DNA of 64,000 nt from contig NZ_JAHUBR010000001.1 in the NCBI RefSeq assembly GCF_025376885.1, positions 248,001 through 312,000 on the forward strand, read 5' to 3'. The notes under the pieces are model-generated. The model worked only from the letters and a program-made list of their open reading frames with translations. It was not told the DNA's origin and did not search any database. Numbering within the stretch: position 1 is the first letter of the stretch; the number at the start of each line of letters is the position of its first letter. The position numbers were made by a program, and so were the translations under genes. Positions 18,114 through 27,793 of the stretch are shown here, piece after piece. Source of the DNA: Pseudoruegeria sp. SHC-113. GTDB lineage: Bacteria; Pseudomonadota; Alphaproteobacteria; Rhodobacterales; Rhodobacteraceae.

Positions 18114-21100
18114 ATGACCAAATACGATCAGGCCTGGGTTGCCGCCGAAGAAGCCAAACGCCAGTTCATGTCCGAGAACGGCCTCTACCGCGAAGACGAC
18201 GAACACGCCTCCTGCGGTGTGGGCCTCGTGGTGGCCACCAACGGCAAGGCCAGCCGCAAGGTTGTGGCCGCCGGTATCGAGGCGCTGAAAGCCGTCTGGC
18301 ACCGTGGCGCGGTGGACGCCGATGGCAAAACCGGCGACGGCGCGGGCATCCACGTCGAGATTCCGGTCGAGTTCTTCTACGATCAGATCCGCCGTACTGG
18401 CCATGAGCCGAACATGGATCAGCTGATTGCCGTCGGTCAGGTCTTCCTGCCGCGCACGGATTTCGGCGCGCAGGAAGCCTGCCGCACGATTGTTGAAACC
18501 GAAGTGCTGCGCATGGGCTACTACATCTACGGCTGGCGCCACGTGCCGGTGGATGTGACCTGCCTTGGCGACAAGGCCAACGCCACCCGCCCGGAGATCG
18601 AGCAGATCCTGATCTCCAACGTGAAAGGCGTGGACGAGGAAACCTTCGAGCGTGAGCTCTACGTGATCCGCCGCCGGATCGAGAAGGCCGCCGCGGCTGC
18701 GCAGGTGGCCGGGCTCTACGTCTGCTCGCTCTCCTGCCGTTCGCTGATATACAAGGGCATGATGCTGGCCGAGCAGGTCGCCGTGTTCTACCCCGATCTG
18801 CTGGACAAGCGCTTTACCTCGCGCTTCGCGATCTACCACCAGCGTTATTCCACCAACACCTTCCCGCAGTGGTGGCTGGCCCAACCGTTCCGCATGCTTG
18901 CCCACAACGGCGAGATCAACACGCTGAAGGGCAACGTCAACTGGATGAAGAGCCACGAGATCCGCATCTCGTCCTCTGCCTTTGGCGAGCTGGCTGAAGA
19001 CATCAAGCCGATCATCCCCTCGGGCTCCTCTGACTCCGCAGCTCTGGACGCGGTGTTCGAAGTCATGGTCCGCGCGGGCCGCAACGCGCCGATGGTGAAA
19101 ACCATGCTGGTGCCGGAAAGCTGGAGCCAGCAGGCGGTGGATCTGCCCAAGCCCTGGCGCGACATGTATTCCTACTGCAACGCCGTGATGGAGCCGTGGG
19201 ACGGCCCAGCCGCGCTGGCGATGACGGACGGCCGCTGGGTCTGCGCCGGGCTCGACCGCAACGGCCTGCGCCCAATGCGCTACGTGGTGACCGGCGATAA
19301 CCTGCTGATCGCGGGCTCCGAGGCCGGCATGGTGCCGACCGACGAAGCCACTGTGGTGGAAAAAGGCGCGCTTGGCCCGGGCCAGATGATCGCCGTGGAC
19401 ATGAACGACGGCTCGCTGTTCCACGACACCGAGATCAAGGACAAGCTGGCGGCCTCCCAGCCCTTCGGCGACTGGCTGGAGAAGGTCGTGGACCTCTCCG
19501 CCGAGATGGACGGCGTGACGGAAACCGCGATCTACTCCGGCGAAGAGCTGAAGAAGCGTCAGGTCGCGGCGGGCTACTCCATCGAGGAGCTGGAGCAGAT
19601 CCTCGCGCCGATGGCCGAGGACGGCAAGGAAGCCATCGCTTCGATGGGTGATGACACGCCCTCGGCCGTGCTCTCCACCATGTACCGCCCGCTGAGCCAT
19701 TTCTTCCGGCAGAACTTCAGCCAGGTGACGAACCCGCCGATCGACTCCCTGCGCGAATATCGCGTGATGAGCCTGAAGACGCGCTTCGGCAACCTGAAGA
19801 ACGTGCTGGACGAAGACAGCTCCCAGACCGAAATCCTCGTGCTGGATTCGCCCTTTGTCGGCAACGCCGAGTTCGATGCGCTGCTCAAGCACTTCGGCGA
19901 GTCCGTGGTGCAGATCGATTGCACCTTCCCCGTGGGCGGTGCGCAGGGCGCGCTGAACGCCGGGCTCGCCCGTATCCGGGCCGAGGCTGAAGACGCCGTG
20001 CGCTCCGGCGCGGGCCATATCGTGCTGACCGATCAGGCGCAGGGGCCTGAGAAGGTCGCCATGCCGATGATCCTCGCGACCTCGGCAATCCACTCGCATC
20101 TGACCCGCAAGGGCCTGCGCACCTTCTGCTCGATCTCCGTGCGCTCCGCCGAATGTATTGATCCGCATTACTTCGCGGTTCTGGTGGGCTGTGGCGCGAC
20201 CGTGGTAAACGCCTACCTCGCCGAGGACAGCCTCGCCGACCGCATCGAGCGCGGCCTGCTGGACGGCACGCTCACCGAGAATGTGGCGCGCTACCGCAAT
20301 GCCATCGATCAGGGCCTGCTGAAGATCATGGCCAAGATGGGCATTTCGGTGATCTCCTCCTATCGCGGCGGTCTGAACTTCGAGGCCGTGGGGCTCTCGC
20401 GCGCCATGTGCGCCGAATACTTCCCCGGCATGCATTCCCGCATCTCCGGCATCGGTGTGTCGGGCATCCAGAAGAAGCTCGAAGAGGTGCACGCCAAGGG
20501 CTGGGTGGCCGGCTCCGAAGTGCTGCCCATCGGTGGCTTCTACAAGGCGCGCCGCTCGGGCGAGAAACACGCTTGGGAAGCGCAGACGATGCATATGATG
20601 CAATCGGCCTGTGACCGCGCCTCCTTCGAGATGTGGAAGCAGTATTCCGCGCGGATGCGGGCGAACCCGCCGATCCACCTGCGCGATCTGTTGGACATCA
20701 AGCCGCTGGGCAAGCCGGTGCCGATCGAAGAGGTGGAAAGCATCACCTCGATCCGCAAACGCTTCGTGACGCCGGGCATGTCCCTCGGCGCGCTCTCACC
20801 CGAGGCTCACAAGACGCTCAACGTGGCCATGAACCGGATCGGCGCGAAGTCTGACTCCGGCGAGGGTGGCGAAGATCCGGCGCATTTCGTGCCGGAACCC
20901 AATGGCGACAACCCCTCCGCCAAGATCAAGCAGGTGGCCTCGGGCCGCTTCGGTGTGACCGCCGAATACCTGAACCACTGCGAAGAGCTTGAGATCAAGG
21001 TGGCGCAGGGCGCGAAGCCCGGAGAGGGCGGCCAGCTGCCGGGGATGAAGGTCACCGATCTGATCGCCCGCCTGCGCCACTCCACCAAGGGCGTGACGCT

Positions 21101-22649
21101 GATCTCGCCGCCGCCGCACCACGATATCTACTCGATCGAGGATCTGGCGCAGCTGATCTACGACCTCAAGCAGATCAACCCGCGCTGCAAGGTGACGGTG
21201 AAGCTCGTGGCCTCTTCCGGCGTCGGCACCATCGCGGCTGGCGTGGCGAAGGCGAAGGCCGATGTCATCCTGATCTCGGGCCACAACGGCGGCACCGGGG
21301 CCTCTCCGGCGACCTCGATCAAATACGCGGGTCTGCCGTGGGAGATGGGCCTCACCGAGGCGCATCAGGTGCTGGCGATGAACAACCTGCGCGAGCGGGT
21401 GACCCTGCGCACCGATGGCGGCCTGCGCACCGGGCGCGATATCGTCATGGCGGCGATGATGGGGGCCGAGGAATACGGCATCGGCACCGCTGCCCTGATC
21501 GCCATGGGCTGCATCATGGTGCGCCAGTGCCAGTCCAACACCTGCCCCGTGGGCGTGTGTACGCAGGACGAGCGCCTGCGCGGCAAGTTCACCGGCAACG
21601 CGGACAAGGTGGTGAACCTGATCACCTTCTACGCGCAGGAAGTGCGCGAGATCCTGAGCCAGATCGGCGCGCGCTCGATGGACGACGTGATCGGCCGGGC
21701 CGACCTGCTGAGCCAGGTCTCCCGAGGTGCGGCGCATCTGGACGATCTCGATCTCAACCCGCTGCTGATCACCGTGGATGGGGCGCATGACATCGTCTAC
21801 AACCGCGACCGCGCCCGCAACGCGGTGCCGGATACGCTGGACGCTGAAATCGTGAAGGACGCCGCGCGCTTCCTGAACGATGGCGAGAAGATGCAGCTGC
21901 AATATGCGGTGCAGAACACCCACCGCACCATCGGCACCCGCACCGCGAGCCACATTGTGCAGAACTTCGGCATGCGCAACAGCCTGCAGCCCGACCACCT
22001 GACGGTGAAGCTCAACGGCTCCGCCGGTCAGTCGCTCGGTGCCTTCGCGGCACCGGGGCTGAAGATCGAGGTTTCCGGCGACGCCAACGACTACGTGGGC
22101 AAGGGGCTTTCGGGCGGCATCGTCGTGGTGCGCCCGCCGATGGCCAGCCCGCTGGTGGCGAGCGAGAACACGATCATCGGCAACACCGTGCTTTATGGCG
22201 CGACCGATGGTTACCTCTTCGCGGCGGGCCGCGCGGGCGAACGTTTCGCGGTGCGTAACTCGGGCGCGAAAGTGGTGATCGAGGGCTGCGGCTCCAACGG
22301 CTGTGAATACATGACCGGTGGCGTGGCGGTGATCCTTGGCTCCATCGGCGCGAACTTCGGGGCCGGGATGACGGGCGGCATGGCCTATCTCTACGACCCG
22401 CAGGGCGAGGCCGAGGCCAATATGAACATGGAAACGCTGGTGACCTGCCCCGTGACCGTGGATCATTGGGAAGCGCAGCTGAAAAGCCTCGTGGAGCAGC
22501 ATGTTAAGGAGACCGGCAGCGTGAAGGCTGGCGAAATCCTGCAGCATTGGGATACCGAGAAGGCCAACTTCCTGCAGGTCTGCCCGAAGGAGATGCTGAT
22601 CCATATTCCGCATCCCCTTGGCATCGAAGAAGGCGCGGCCAGCGCCTGA
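18114..22649 (+). CDS. gltB: glutamate synthase (NADPH) large subunit
   Basis: 1511 residues, full length. A propeptide of 33 residues precedes Cys34, the N-terminal nucleophile of the glutamine amidotransferase domain (ASCGVGLVV). The central domain, the FMN/2-oxoglutarate barrel (SGHNGGTGASP, then the Cys-rich CQSNTCPVGVCTQ that binds 3Fe-4S), and the C-terminal beta-helix with repeated glycine-rich turns follow in order. It converts glutamine and 2-oxoglutarate into two glutamates with electrons from GltD, the main ammonia assimilation route with glutamine synthetase. A GC hairpin and interspersed repeat follow the stop. Confidence 0.98.
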   Translation: MTKYDQAWVAAEEAKRQFMSENGLYREDDEHASCGVGLVVATNGKASRKVVAAGIEALKAVWHRGAVDADGKTGDGAGIHVEIPVEFFYDQIRRTGHEPNMDQLIAVGQVFLPRTDFGAQEACRTIVETEVLRMGYYIYGWRHVPVDVTCLGDKANATRPEIEQILISNVKGVDEETFERELYVIRRRIEKAAAAAQVAGLYVCSLSCRSLIYKGMMLAEQVAVFYPDLLDKRFTSRFAIYHQRYSTNTFPQWWLAQPFRMLAHNGEINTLKGNVNWMKSHEIRISSSAFGELAEDIKPIIPSGSSDSAALDAVFEVMVRAGRNAPMVKTMLVPESWSQQAVDLPKPWRDMYSYCNAVMEPWDGPAALAMTDGRWVCAGLDRNGLRPMRYVVTGDNLLIAGSEAGMVPTDEATVVEKGALGPGQMIAVDMNDGSLFHDTEIKDKLAASQPFGDWLEKVVDLSAEMDGVTETAIYSGEELKKRQVAAGYSIEELEQILAPMAEDGKEAIASMGDDTPSAVLSTMYRPLSHFFRQNFSQVTNPPIDSLREYRVMSLKTRFGNLKNVLDEDSSQTEILVLDSPFVGNAEFDALLKHFGESVVQIDCTFPVGGAQGALNAGLARIRAEAEDAVRSGAGHIVLTDQAQGPEKVAMPMILATSAIHSHLTRKGLRTFCSISVRSAECIDPHYFAVLVGCGATVVNAYLAEDSLADRIERGLLDGTLTENVARYRNAIDQGLLKIMAKMGISVISSYRGGLNFEAVGLSRAMCAEYFPGMHSRISGIGVSGIQKKLEEVHAKGWVAGSEVLPIGGFYKARRSGEKHAWEAQTMHMMQSACDRASFEMWKQYSARMRANPPIHLRDLLDIKPLGKPVPIEEVESITSIRKRFVTPGMSLGALSPEAHKTLNVAMNRIGAKSDSGEGGEDPAHFVPEPNGDNPSAKIKQVASGRFGVTAEYLNHCEELEIKVAQGAKPGEGGQLPGMKVTDLIARLRHSTKGVTLISPPPHHDIYSIEDLAQLIYDLKQINPRCKVTVKLVASSGVGTIAAGVAKAKADVILISGHNGGTGASPATSIKYAGLPWEMGLTEAHQVLAMNNLRERVTLRTDGGLRTGRDIVMAAMMGAEEYGIGTAALIAMGCIMVRQCQSNTCPVGVCTQDERLRGKFTGNADKVVNLITFYAQEVREILSQIGARSMDDVIGRADLLSQVSRGAAHLDDLDLNPLLITVDGAHDIVYNRDRARNAVPDTLDAEIVKDAARFLNDGEKMQLQYAVQNTHRTIGTRTASHIVQNFGMRNSLQPDHLTVKLNGSAGQSLGAFAAPGLKIEVSGDANDYVGKGLSGGIVVVRPPMASPLVASENTIIGNTVLYGATDGYLFAAGRAGERFAVRNSGAKVVIEGCGSNGCEYMTGGVAVILGSIGANFGAGMTGGMAYLYDPQGEAEANMNMETLVTCPVTVDHWEAQLKSLVEQHVKETGSVKAGEILQHWDTEKANFLQVCPKEMLIHIPHPLGIEEGAASA

Positions 22650-22660
22650 GGGTAAGCGGG

Positions 22661-22722
22661 GAGGGGGCTCTGCCCCCGGCCCTTCGGGCCCCCCCGAGAT
22701 ACTTGTAAGAACAAAGTAGGGG
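22661..22722 (+). repeat. interspersed gene-end repeat, GC-hairpin type, copy 1
   Basis: GGGGGCTCTGCCCCC (22663-22677) and GGCCCTTCGGGCC form hairpins, followed by CCCCGAGATACTTGTAAGAA and CAAAGT. The tail matches the other interspersed copies in this window (24368, 30129, 37222, 44056, 44131, 53179). It lies directly after gltB and may help end that transcript. Confidence 0.7.
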
Positions 22723-22826
22723 GCGCGGGCGAAAGCTTGCGCCCTTTCTGCTGAGGCGTGTGGTAAGGCTTGATCCGGGCGCGGAAATCGCCCAGAGCAG
22801 CGCGCGGGCAAGGACGAGGGGCAGGC

Positions 22827-23630
22827 GTGGCGAAGAAGGCGGTCAAGAAAACAGCGAAGACGGCAAAGACCGGGAAGGGCAAGAAGGCGGCGCAGAAAAC
22901 GCCGACTTTGACGTCGGATATCGGGCTTCTCTTCGTGTTTCTTGGGCGGCTTTTCGGCCGGATCTTCGGCTTCCTGTTCAAATGGCTGGCGCGGGCGGTG
23001 CTTGCGTTTTATGCGCTCGTGCTCATTGCCGTGGTGTTCTACGCCGTCGTGAACCCGCCGACCACGGCGACGATGGTTTCTGAAGCGCGTCGGCTTGGGA
23101 GCATCCAGAAAGACTGGGTGGGGCTTGAGGTCATTTCGCCCCATCTGAGCCGGGCCGTGGTGGCGGCGGAGGATGCGAATTTCTGTCGGCACTGGGGGTT
23201 TGACGTGGCCGCGATCCGCGAGGCGCTGCAGGAGGGCGCGCAGCGGGGGGCCTCGACGATCAGCCAGCAGGTGGTGAAGAACGTCTATCTCTGGCAGGGG
23301 CGCAGCTGGACCCGCAAGGCGCTGGAAGGGCTGATCACACCGGTGGTGGAGCTTGTCTGGACCAAGCGGCGGATTCTTGAGGTCTACCTGAACGTGGCCG
23401 AGTTCGACGAGGGTGTCTTTGGCGCAGAAGCCGGGGCGCGGCGCTATTTCGGCAAGGCCGCGGCGGATCTGACCGCGCAGCAGGGCGCGCTGATGGCGAC
23501 GGTTCTGCCCAACCCGAAGGAGCGATCAGCCGCGCAACCGGCCACATGGATGCAGCGGCGGGCCGCCCAGATCGCCGATGGCGCGGCCACGATTGCCGCA
23601 GACGGGCGCGCCGATTGCTTCGGTGGTTGA
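22827..23630 (+). CDS. mtgA: monofunctional biosynthetic peptidoglycan transglycosylase
   Basis: 267 residues from GTG 22827 (ribosome binding site GAGGGGCAG); a TTG at 22770 would add 19 residues. Order: an unusual Lys/Ala-rich basic tail of about 25 residues, one transmembrane helix around 60-80, then a GT51 domain with EDANFCRHWGFD (catalytic Glu), GASTISQQVVKN and the RRILEVYLNVAEFDEGVFG region. It polymerises lipid II into glycan strands at the periplasmic face. The histone-like N-terminal tail is longer and more basic than usual and would sit in the cytoplasm. Confidence 0.94.
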   Translation: MAKKAVKKTAKTAKTGKGKKAAQKTPTLTSDIGLLFVFLGRLFGRIFGFLFKWLARAVLAFYALVLIAVVFYAVVNPPTTATMVSEARRLGSIQKDWVGLEVISPHLSRAVVAAEDANFCRHWGFDVAAIREALQEGAQRGASTISQQVVKNVYLWQGRSWTRKALEGLITPVVELVWTKRRILEVYLNVAEFDEGVFGAEAGARRYFGKAAADLTAQQGALMATVLPNPKERSAAQPATWMQRRAAQIADGAATIAADGRADCFGG

Positions 23631-23688
23631 ACTGGTGCAGGGTTCGGGGCAAACCGTAGGCCCGCCCTTCAACGAGTGATTTGCCAAG

Positions 23689-24354
23689 ATGAACCGCCTC
23701 TACCACGTGCCGCTCTCCCCGTTTTGCCGGAAGGTCCGGCTGTCGCTTGCCGAGAAGAAGATCGAGGTGGAACTGGTGGAGGAGCGTTACTGGGAGCCGA
23801 GCGCGGAGTTCCGCCGCCGCAACCCGGCGGAGAAAGTGCCGGTGCTCAAGCTCGACGGGAAGATGATGAGCGAGAGTGCGGCGATTTGCGAGTACCTGGA
23901 GGAGGCGCATCCGGAGCCTTCGCTCATGCCCAAGGGCGCGCAGGAGCGCTACGAAGTGCGCCGCCTGGTGAGTTGGTTTGACGACAAGTTCCATCACGAG
24001 GTGACGTCGAAGCTGCTTTATGAGCGGGTGAACAAGAAGGTGATGAAGCTGGGCTATCCGGACAGCAAGAACGTGAAATTCGGGGCGCAGAAGATCAAGT
24101 ATCACCTGGATTACATGGGTTGGCTTCTGGAACAGCGGCGCTGGCTGGCGGGCAACAGCCTGTCGCTTGCGGATTTCGCAGCCGCCGCGCATCTGTCGAG
24201 CCTCGACTATATTTCGGACGTGGATTGGAACCGGAACCAGAACGTGCGGGACTGGTATGCGAAGATCAAGTCGCGCCCGGCGTTTCGCGGGATACTGGCC
24301 GATCAGGTGCCGGGTTTCCCGCCACCGGCGCATTATGCCGATCTGGATTTCTGA
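23689..24354 (+). CDS. glutathione S-transferase family protein
   Basis: 221 residues with an N-terminal thioredoxin-like domain (SPFCRKVRLSLAEK, cis-Pro in EKVPVLK, ESAAICEYLEE for the glutathione gamma-glutamyl site) and an all-helical C-terminal domain with the NSLSLADFAAAAHL capping motif. A cysteine lies at the position of the omega/beta-class catalytic residue. Likely cytoplasmic thiol transferase. It precedes queG by 74 bases, which contain an interspersed repeat, so the two may share a transcript. The substrate is unknown. Confidence 0.9.
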   Translation: MNRLYHVPLSPFCRKVRLSLAEKKIEVELVEERYWEPSAEFRRRNPAEKVPVLKLDGKMMSESAAICEYLEEAHPEPSLMPKGAQERYEVRRLVSWFDDKFHHEVTSKLLYERVNKKVMKLGYPDSKNVKFGAQKIKYHLDYMGWLLEQRRWLAGNSLSLADFAAAAHLSSLDYISDVDWNRNQNVRDWYAKIKSRPAFRGILADQVPGFPPPAHYADLDF

Positions 24355-24367
24355 GGCGGAGCGGCGA

Positions 24368-24420
24368 GGGGCTGTCTGCCCCCCGCACCCCCCCCCGAGG
24401 ATATTTGTGCCAAGATGAAA
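24368..24420 (+). repeat. interspersed gene-end repeat, GC-hairpin type, copy 2
   Basis: A GC-rich hairpin (GGGGCTGTCTGCCCC) is followed by CCCGAGGATATTTGTGCCAA and GATGAAA. The 3' end of the element runs into the ribosome binding site (AAAGGTGAG) of queG, so the repeat appears to supply part of the translation signal. Confidence 0.7.
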
Positions 24421-24428
24421 GGTGAGCG

Positions 24429-25472
24429 GTGGAGCGGGATCTGAAATCCGAGCTGCAGGCGCAGGCGCGTGCGGAAGGGTTTGCCGCTTGCCGGGTGACG
24501 CGGCCCGATGCGGTGCCCGAGATTGCCGCGCGGCTTTCGGCCTTCGTGGCGGACGGGCGGCACGGGCAGATGGGCTGGATGGCGGAGCGGATGCACTGGC
24601 GGGGGGATCCGGCGGCCCTGTGGCCCGAGGCGCGCTCGGTGGTGATGCTGGCGGAGCCCTATACGCCGGAAGACGATCCGCTGGCATTGCTTGAGGAACG
24701 GGATCGGGCGGCGATCAGCGTTTATGCGCGCAACCGCGATTACCATGACATCGTGAAGAAGCGCCTGAAGCGCGTGGGGCGCTGGCTGCTGGAGCAGGCG
24801 CCGGGGGAGGCGATCAAGGTTTTCGTGGACACCGCGCCGGTGATGGAGAAGCCCTTGGCAGCAGCTGCCGGGCTGGGCTGGCAGGGCAAGCACACGAACC
24901 TTCTGAGCCGGGAGCTGGGCAACTGGTTTTTCCTTGGTGCGATCTTCACGACCGTGGAGCTGGCACCGGATGCGCCGGCGCGGGAGAATTGCGGCTCCTG
25001 TCGGGCTTGCCTTGATGTCTGCCCGACGGAGGCGTTTCCCGCGCCGTTTCAGCTCGATGCGCGCCGCTGCATTTCCTACCTGACGATCGAGCATCATGGC
25101 CCTGTTGAGGAAAGCCTGCGCGCGCGGATGGGCAACCGGATTTATGGCTGTGACGATTGCCTTGCGGTTTGCCCGTGGAACAAGTTTGCCGTGGCCGCGC
25201 AGGAGATGCGCTATGCGGCGCGGCCCGAGCTGGTGGGGCCGAAGCTGGCCGAGCTGGCCGCTTTGGACGATGCGGCGTTCCGGGCGCTTTTCTCCGGCTC
25301 ACCGATCAAACGGATCGGGCGCGACCGTTTCGTGCGCAATGTGCTTTATGCGATCGGCAACTCCGGCGAGGCGGTGCTTTTGTCTGCCGCGCAGGCGCTT
25401 TGCGAGGATGCTGACGCAACCGTTGCCGATGCTGCCCGCTGGGCCGTGGGCCGGCTTTCGGGGGTGCTCTGA
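24429..25472 (+). CDS. queG: epoxyqueuosine reductase
   Basis: 347 residues. It carries two ferredoxin-type 4Fe-4S motifs, [16 protein letters not shown] and [13 protein letters not shown], after a cobalamin-binding N-terminal domain, and a short HEAT-like C-terminal region (AVGRLSG). It reduces epoxyqueuosine to queuosine at the wobble position of GUN-anticodon tRNAs in the cytoplasm, the last step of the queuosine pathway. The GTG start has AAAGGTGAG directly upstream, partly from the preceding repeat. A short G-C hairpin with a T run (25518-25534) downstream may terminate. Confidence 0.96.
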   Translation: MERDLKSELQAQARAEGFAACRVTRPDAVPEIAARLSAFVADGRHGQMGWMAERMHWRGDPAALWPEARSVVMLAEPYTPEDDPLALLEERDRAAISVYARNRDYHDIVKKRLKRVGRWLLEQAPGEAIKVFVDTAPVMEKPLAAAAGLGWQGKHTNLLSRELGNWFFLGAIFTTVELAPDAPARENCGSCRACLDVCPTEAFPAPFQLDARRCISYLTIEHHGPVEESLRARMGNRIYGCDDCLAVCPWNKFAVAAQEMRYAARPELVGPKLAELAALDDAAFRALFSGSPIKRIGRDRFVRNVLYAIGNSGEAVLLSAAQALCEDADATVADAARWAVGRLSGVL

Positions 25473-25547
25473 GAAAATCAAGCGGGGTTGTCAGTGCCCG
25501 GGCAAAGGCGTAGGCACGGGGGAAACCCCTTTTTCTTGCGTGACTTG

Positions 25548-26468
25548 ATGACCCCCTTTCGCGGCATCCTGCTGAAAATCTCTGCCGTTGTGCTCTTTGT
25601 CCTGATGCAGACCTGCATCAAGGCGGTGTCGGGCGATGTGCCCGCCGGGGAGACGGTGTTTTTCCGTTCGCTCTTTGCCTTGCCGGTGATCATAGGCTGG
25701 CTCGCGGTGCGGGGGGAGCTGGCGCGCGGGGTGCGGGTTGTTTCAGTGAAAATGCATCTGCTGCGCGGGATCGTGGGCACGGCGGCGATGGGCATGGGGT
25801 TTGCAGCGCTGGGCCTGCTGCCGCTCCCGGAGGTGACGGCCATCGGCTATGCCATGCCGCTGCTGACGGTGGTTTTCGCCGCACTTATTCTGAAGGAGCA
25901 GGTCCGGCTGTTCCGCTTCGCCGCCGTGGGGCTAGGGCTTGTGGGGGTACTGATCGTGCTCTGGCCGCGGCTTGTGGGCAGTGGCGCGAGCCTTGGCGAA
26001 GGCGCGGCGCTGGGGGCGCTTCTGGTGCTGGGTTCGGCCTCGCTGGCCGCTTTGGCACAGATCACCATCCGGCGGATGGTGGCCACCGAGACAACCTCTT
26101 CCATCGTGTTCTGGTTCTCGATCACGGCGACGCTGGCCTCGCTGCTGACGCTGCCTTTTGGCTGGGTCGTGCCTGCCGGTTGGCAAATGGGGCTTCTGGT
26201 GCTCTCGGGCATTCTGGGTGGGGTTGGGCAGATCTTGCTTACGAGTTCCTACCGCCATGCCGATGCGTCGCTGCTTGCGCCATTCGATTACACCTCGATG
26301 CTGCTGGCGCTGGGCATTGGCTATTTCGTTTTCGCCGAGGTGCCGACGCCGATGATGCTGACAGGTGCGGCGCTGATCATCACCGCCGGTGTGCTCATCA
26401 TCTGGCGAGAGCGCCAGCTGGGGCTGAAGCGCGGGCGCGCGCGCCCCAACATGACACCGCAGGGCTAG
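25548..26468 (+). CDS. EamA/DMT-superfamily transporter (first of a tandem pair)
   Basis: 306 residues with about ten transmembrane helices in two EamA halves. Typical turns include AGETVFFRSLFALPVI, PLPEVTAIGYAMPLLTVV and HADASLLAPFDYTSMLLA in the second half. It exports or imports a small metabolite through the inner membrane; the substrate is unknown. The chosen ATG lacks a strong ribosome binding site, and an upstream frame extension exists, so the N terminus is uncertain. The next gene is a paralogue starting 4 bases later. Confidence 0.9.
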   Translation: MTPFRGILLKISAVVLFVLMQTCIKAVSGDVPAGETVFFRSLFALPVIIGWLAVRGELARGVRVVSVKMHLLRGIVGTAAMGMGFAALGLLPLPEVTAIGYAMPLLTVVFAALILKEQVRLFRFAAVGLGLVGVLIVLWPRLVGSGASLGEGAALGALLVLGSASLAALAQITIRRMVATETTSSIVFWFSITATLASLLTLPFGWVVPAGWQMGLLVLSGILGGVGQILLTSSYRHADASLLAPFDYTSMLLALGIGYFVFAEVPTPMMLTGAALIITAGVLIIWRERQLGLKRGRARPNMTPQG

Positions 26469-26472
26469 CCGC

Positions 26473-27384
26473 ATGAACCCGGCGCGTGGGATCGGCATGG
26501 TTGTGCTGGCGGTGGGCATGTTCACCGTGATGGCGACGGCGGTGAAATTCACCAGCGATCACGTGCCACCGGGGCAGGCGATGTTCGTGCGCTCTGCGGT
26601 GACACTGCCCATCGTGCTTTTCATGCTGGTGCGCAAGGGCCAGCTGCATGGCGCGCTGCATACGACTTACCCGATGGGGCATTTGATGCGCGGGCTGACG
26701 GGCACGGCGGCCATGGGCATGGGCTTTGCCGGATTGGCCTACCTGCCGCTGCCTGAGGCCACGGCAATCCGCTTTTCCACTCCGCTTTTCGTCGTTGTGC
26801 TTGCGGCGCTCATGCTGGGAGAGCGCTTCCGGCTGATCCGGCTTTCGGCGGTGGCGGCGGGGCTTGTGGGGGTGTCGATCATTCTCGCGCCGCGACTTTC
26901 GGGGGATCTGGGCAGTGCGGCCAGCCTTGGGGCCCTGCTGACACTGGGCTCGGCCTTCTGCGCCTCGCTCTCGCAGATCCAGGTGAAGCGGCTGGCGGGG
27001 AAGGAGAACACGGCGACGATCGTGTTCTACTTCTCGATCTGCTCGCTGGCGTTTTCGCTGCTGACCGCGCCCTTTGGCTGGGTCATGCCGACCCAGCAGG
27101 AGGCGCTGATCCTGTTTGGCGGGGCCGTGGTGGGCAGCTTCGGGCAAATCCTTCTGACCGGGGCGTACAAGCATGGAGATGCCTCGCTGCTGGCGTCGTT
27201 CACCTACTCTTCGATGATCTGGTCCCTGCTGTTGGGCTACCTCGTGTTTGGTGATCTGCCGACGGTCCAAATGCTGCTGGGCGCGGGCATCGTGATCGTG
27301 GCGGGGTTGGTGATTGCGTGGCGGGAACAACAGCTCGCGAAGCGGGCGATTCGGTCGGAAACAACAGTGGTGGGCCCCGGCTGA
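26473..27384 (+). CDS. EamA/DMT-superfamily transporter (second of a tandem pair)
   Basis: 303 residues, ten predicted helices, clearly related to the preceding gene: the stretches AMGMGFA, YLPLPEATAIRFSTPLF and HGDASLLASFTYSSMIW match its counterparts in place and order. Tandem duplication followed by divergence is the simplest explanation. The close spacing implies co-transcription. DMT proteins can work as homodimers or heterodimers, so the two may form one transporter; this is inference. Substrate unknown. Confidence 0.9.
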   Translation: MNPARGIGMVVLAVGMFTVMATAVKFTSDHVPPGQAMFVRSAVTLPIVLFMLVRKGQLHGALHTTYPMGHLMRGLTGTAAMGMGFAGLAYLPLPEATAIRFSTPLFVVVLAALMLGERFRLIRLSAVAAGLVGVSIILAPRLSGDLGSAASLGALLTLGSAFCASLSQIQVKRLAGKENTATIVFYFSICSLAFSLLTAPFGWVMPTQQEALILFGGAVVGSFGQILLTGAYKHGDASLLASFTYSSMIWSLLLGYLVFGDLPTVQMLLGAGIVIVAGLVIAWREQQLAKRAIRSETTVVGPG

Positions 27385-27572
27385 CACCCGTGCTTGTGCA
27401 GCATGGGCAAGGGGCGAAAGCGGGTATCTGTGAACCCCGGTAAGCGCTTGCGCGGATGCTGCACCTGCGAGGCTCACACCCATTTACTTTACGTAAACCT
27501 CTCGCTTTGTAACCTCACCCCGTCGTGTTAGGGTTGTGGCCCCGCGTGACGGGGCATGAGAGGGAGGATAGC

Positions 27573-27767
27573 ATGAACAAGCATATTCTGGATCGGCCTG
27601 CGGTGGAGTCGGACGGGAAGATCGTGCGGACATTCGCGGAAGTTGAGCGCCTGTCAGGCGAAGGGCCGAGCGATGCGGCGATGACGCTGCTGCGCCGGGC
27701 GCAGGATCGCCCGCCCACCAGCAGCCGCATGGCGCAATACACGCGCATCGATTCCGAGCGCGGCTGA
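27573..27767 (+). CDS. 64-residue protein of unknown function
   Basis: MNKHILDRPAVESDGKIVRT begins a hydrophilic, charged chain with no membrane segment or signal; the second half is rich in Arg and Ser. It has a strong ribosome binding site (AGGGAGGA, 27561-27568) at good spacing and is followed 26 bases later by a clear terminator, so it is a plausible independent gene. The preceding 188 bases are moderately AT-rich and can hold its promoter. I do not recognise a family. Confidence 0.65.
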   Translation: MNKHILDRPAVESDGKIVRTFAEVERLSGEGPSDAAMTLLRRAQDRPPTSSRMAQYTRIDSERG

Positions 27768-27793
27768 CACCAGCCGCAAACGACACAAATGAA

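Noticed and set aside
16494-20678. A 1394-codon open frame on the minus strand across gltD and gltB
   Set aside because: It is a mirror of high-GC coding sequence: it lacks a ribosome binding site and family signals, is full of His/Arg/Ala, and the plus-strand genes gltD and gltB are unmistakable.
20796-23192. A 798-codon minus-strand open frame over gltB and mtgA
   Set aside because: Same kind of antisense shadow; covers parts of two well-identified genes.
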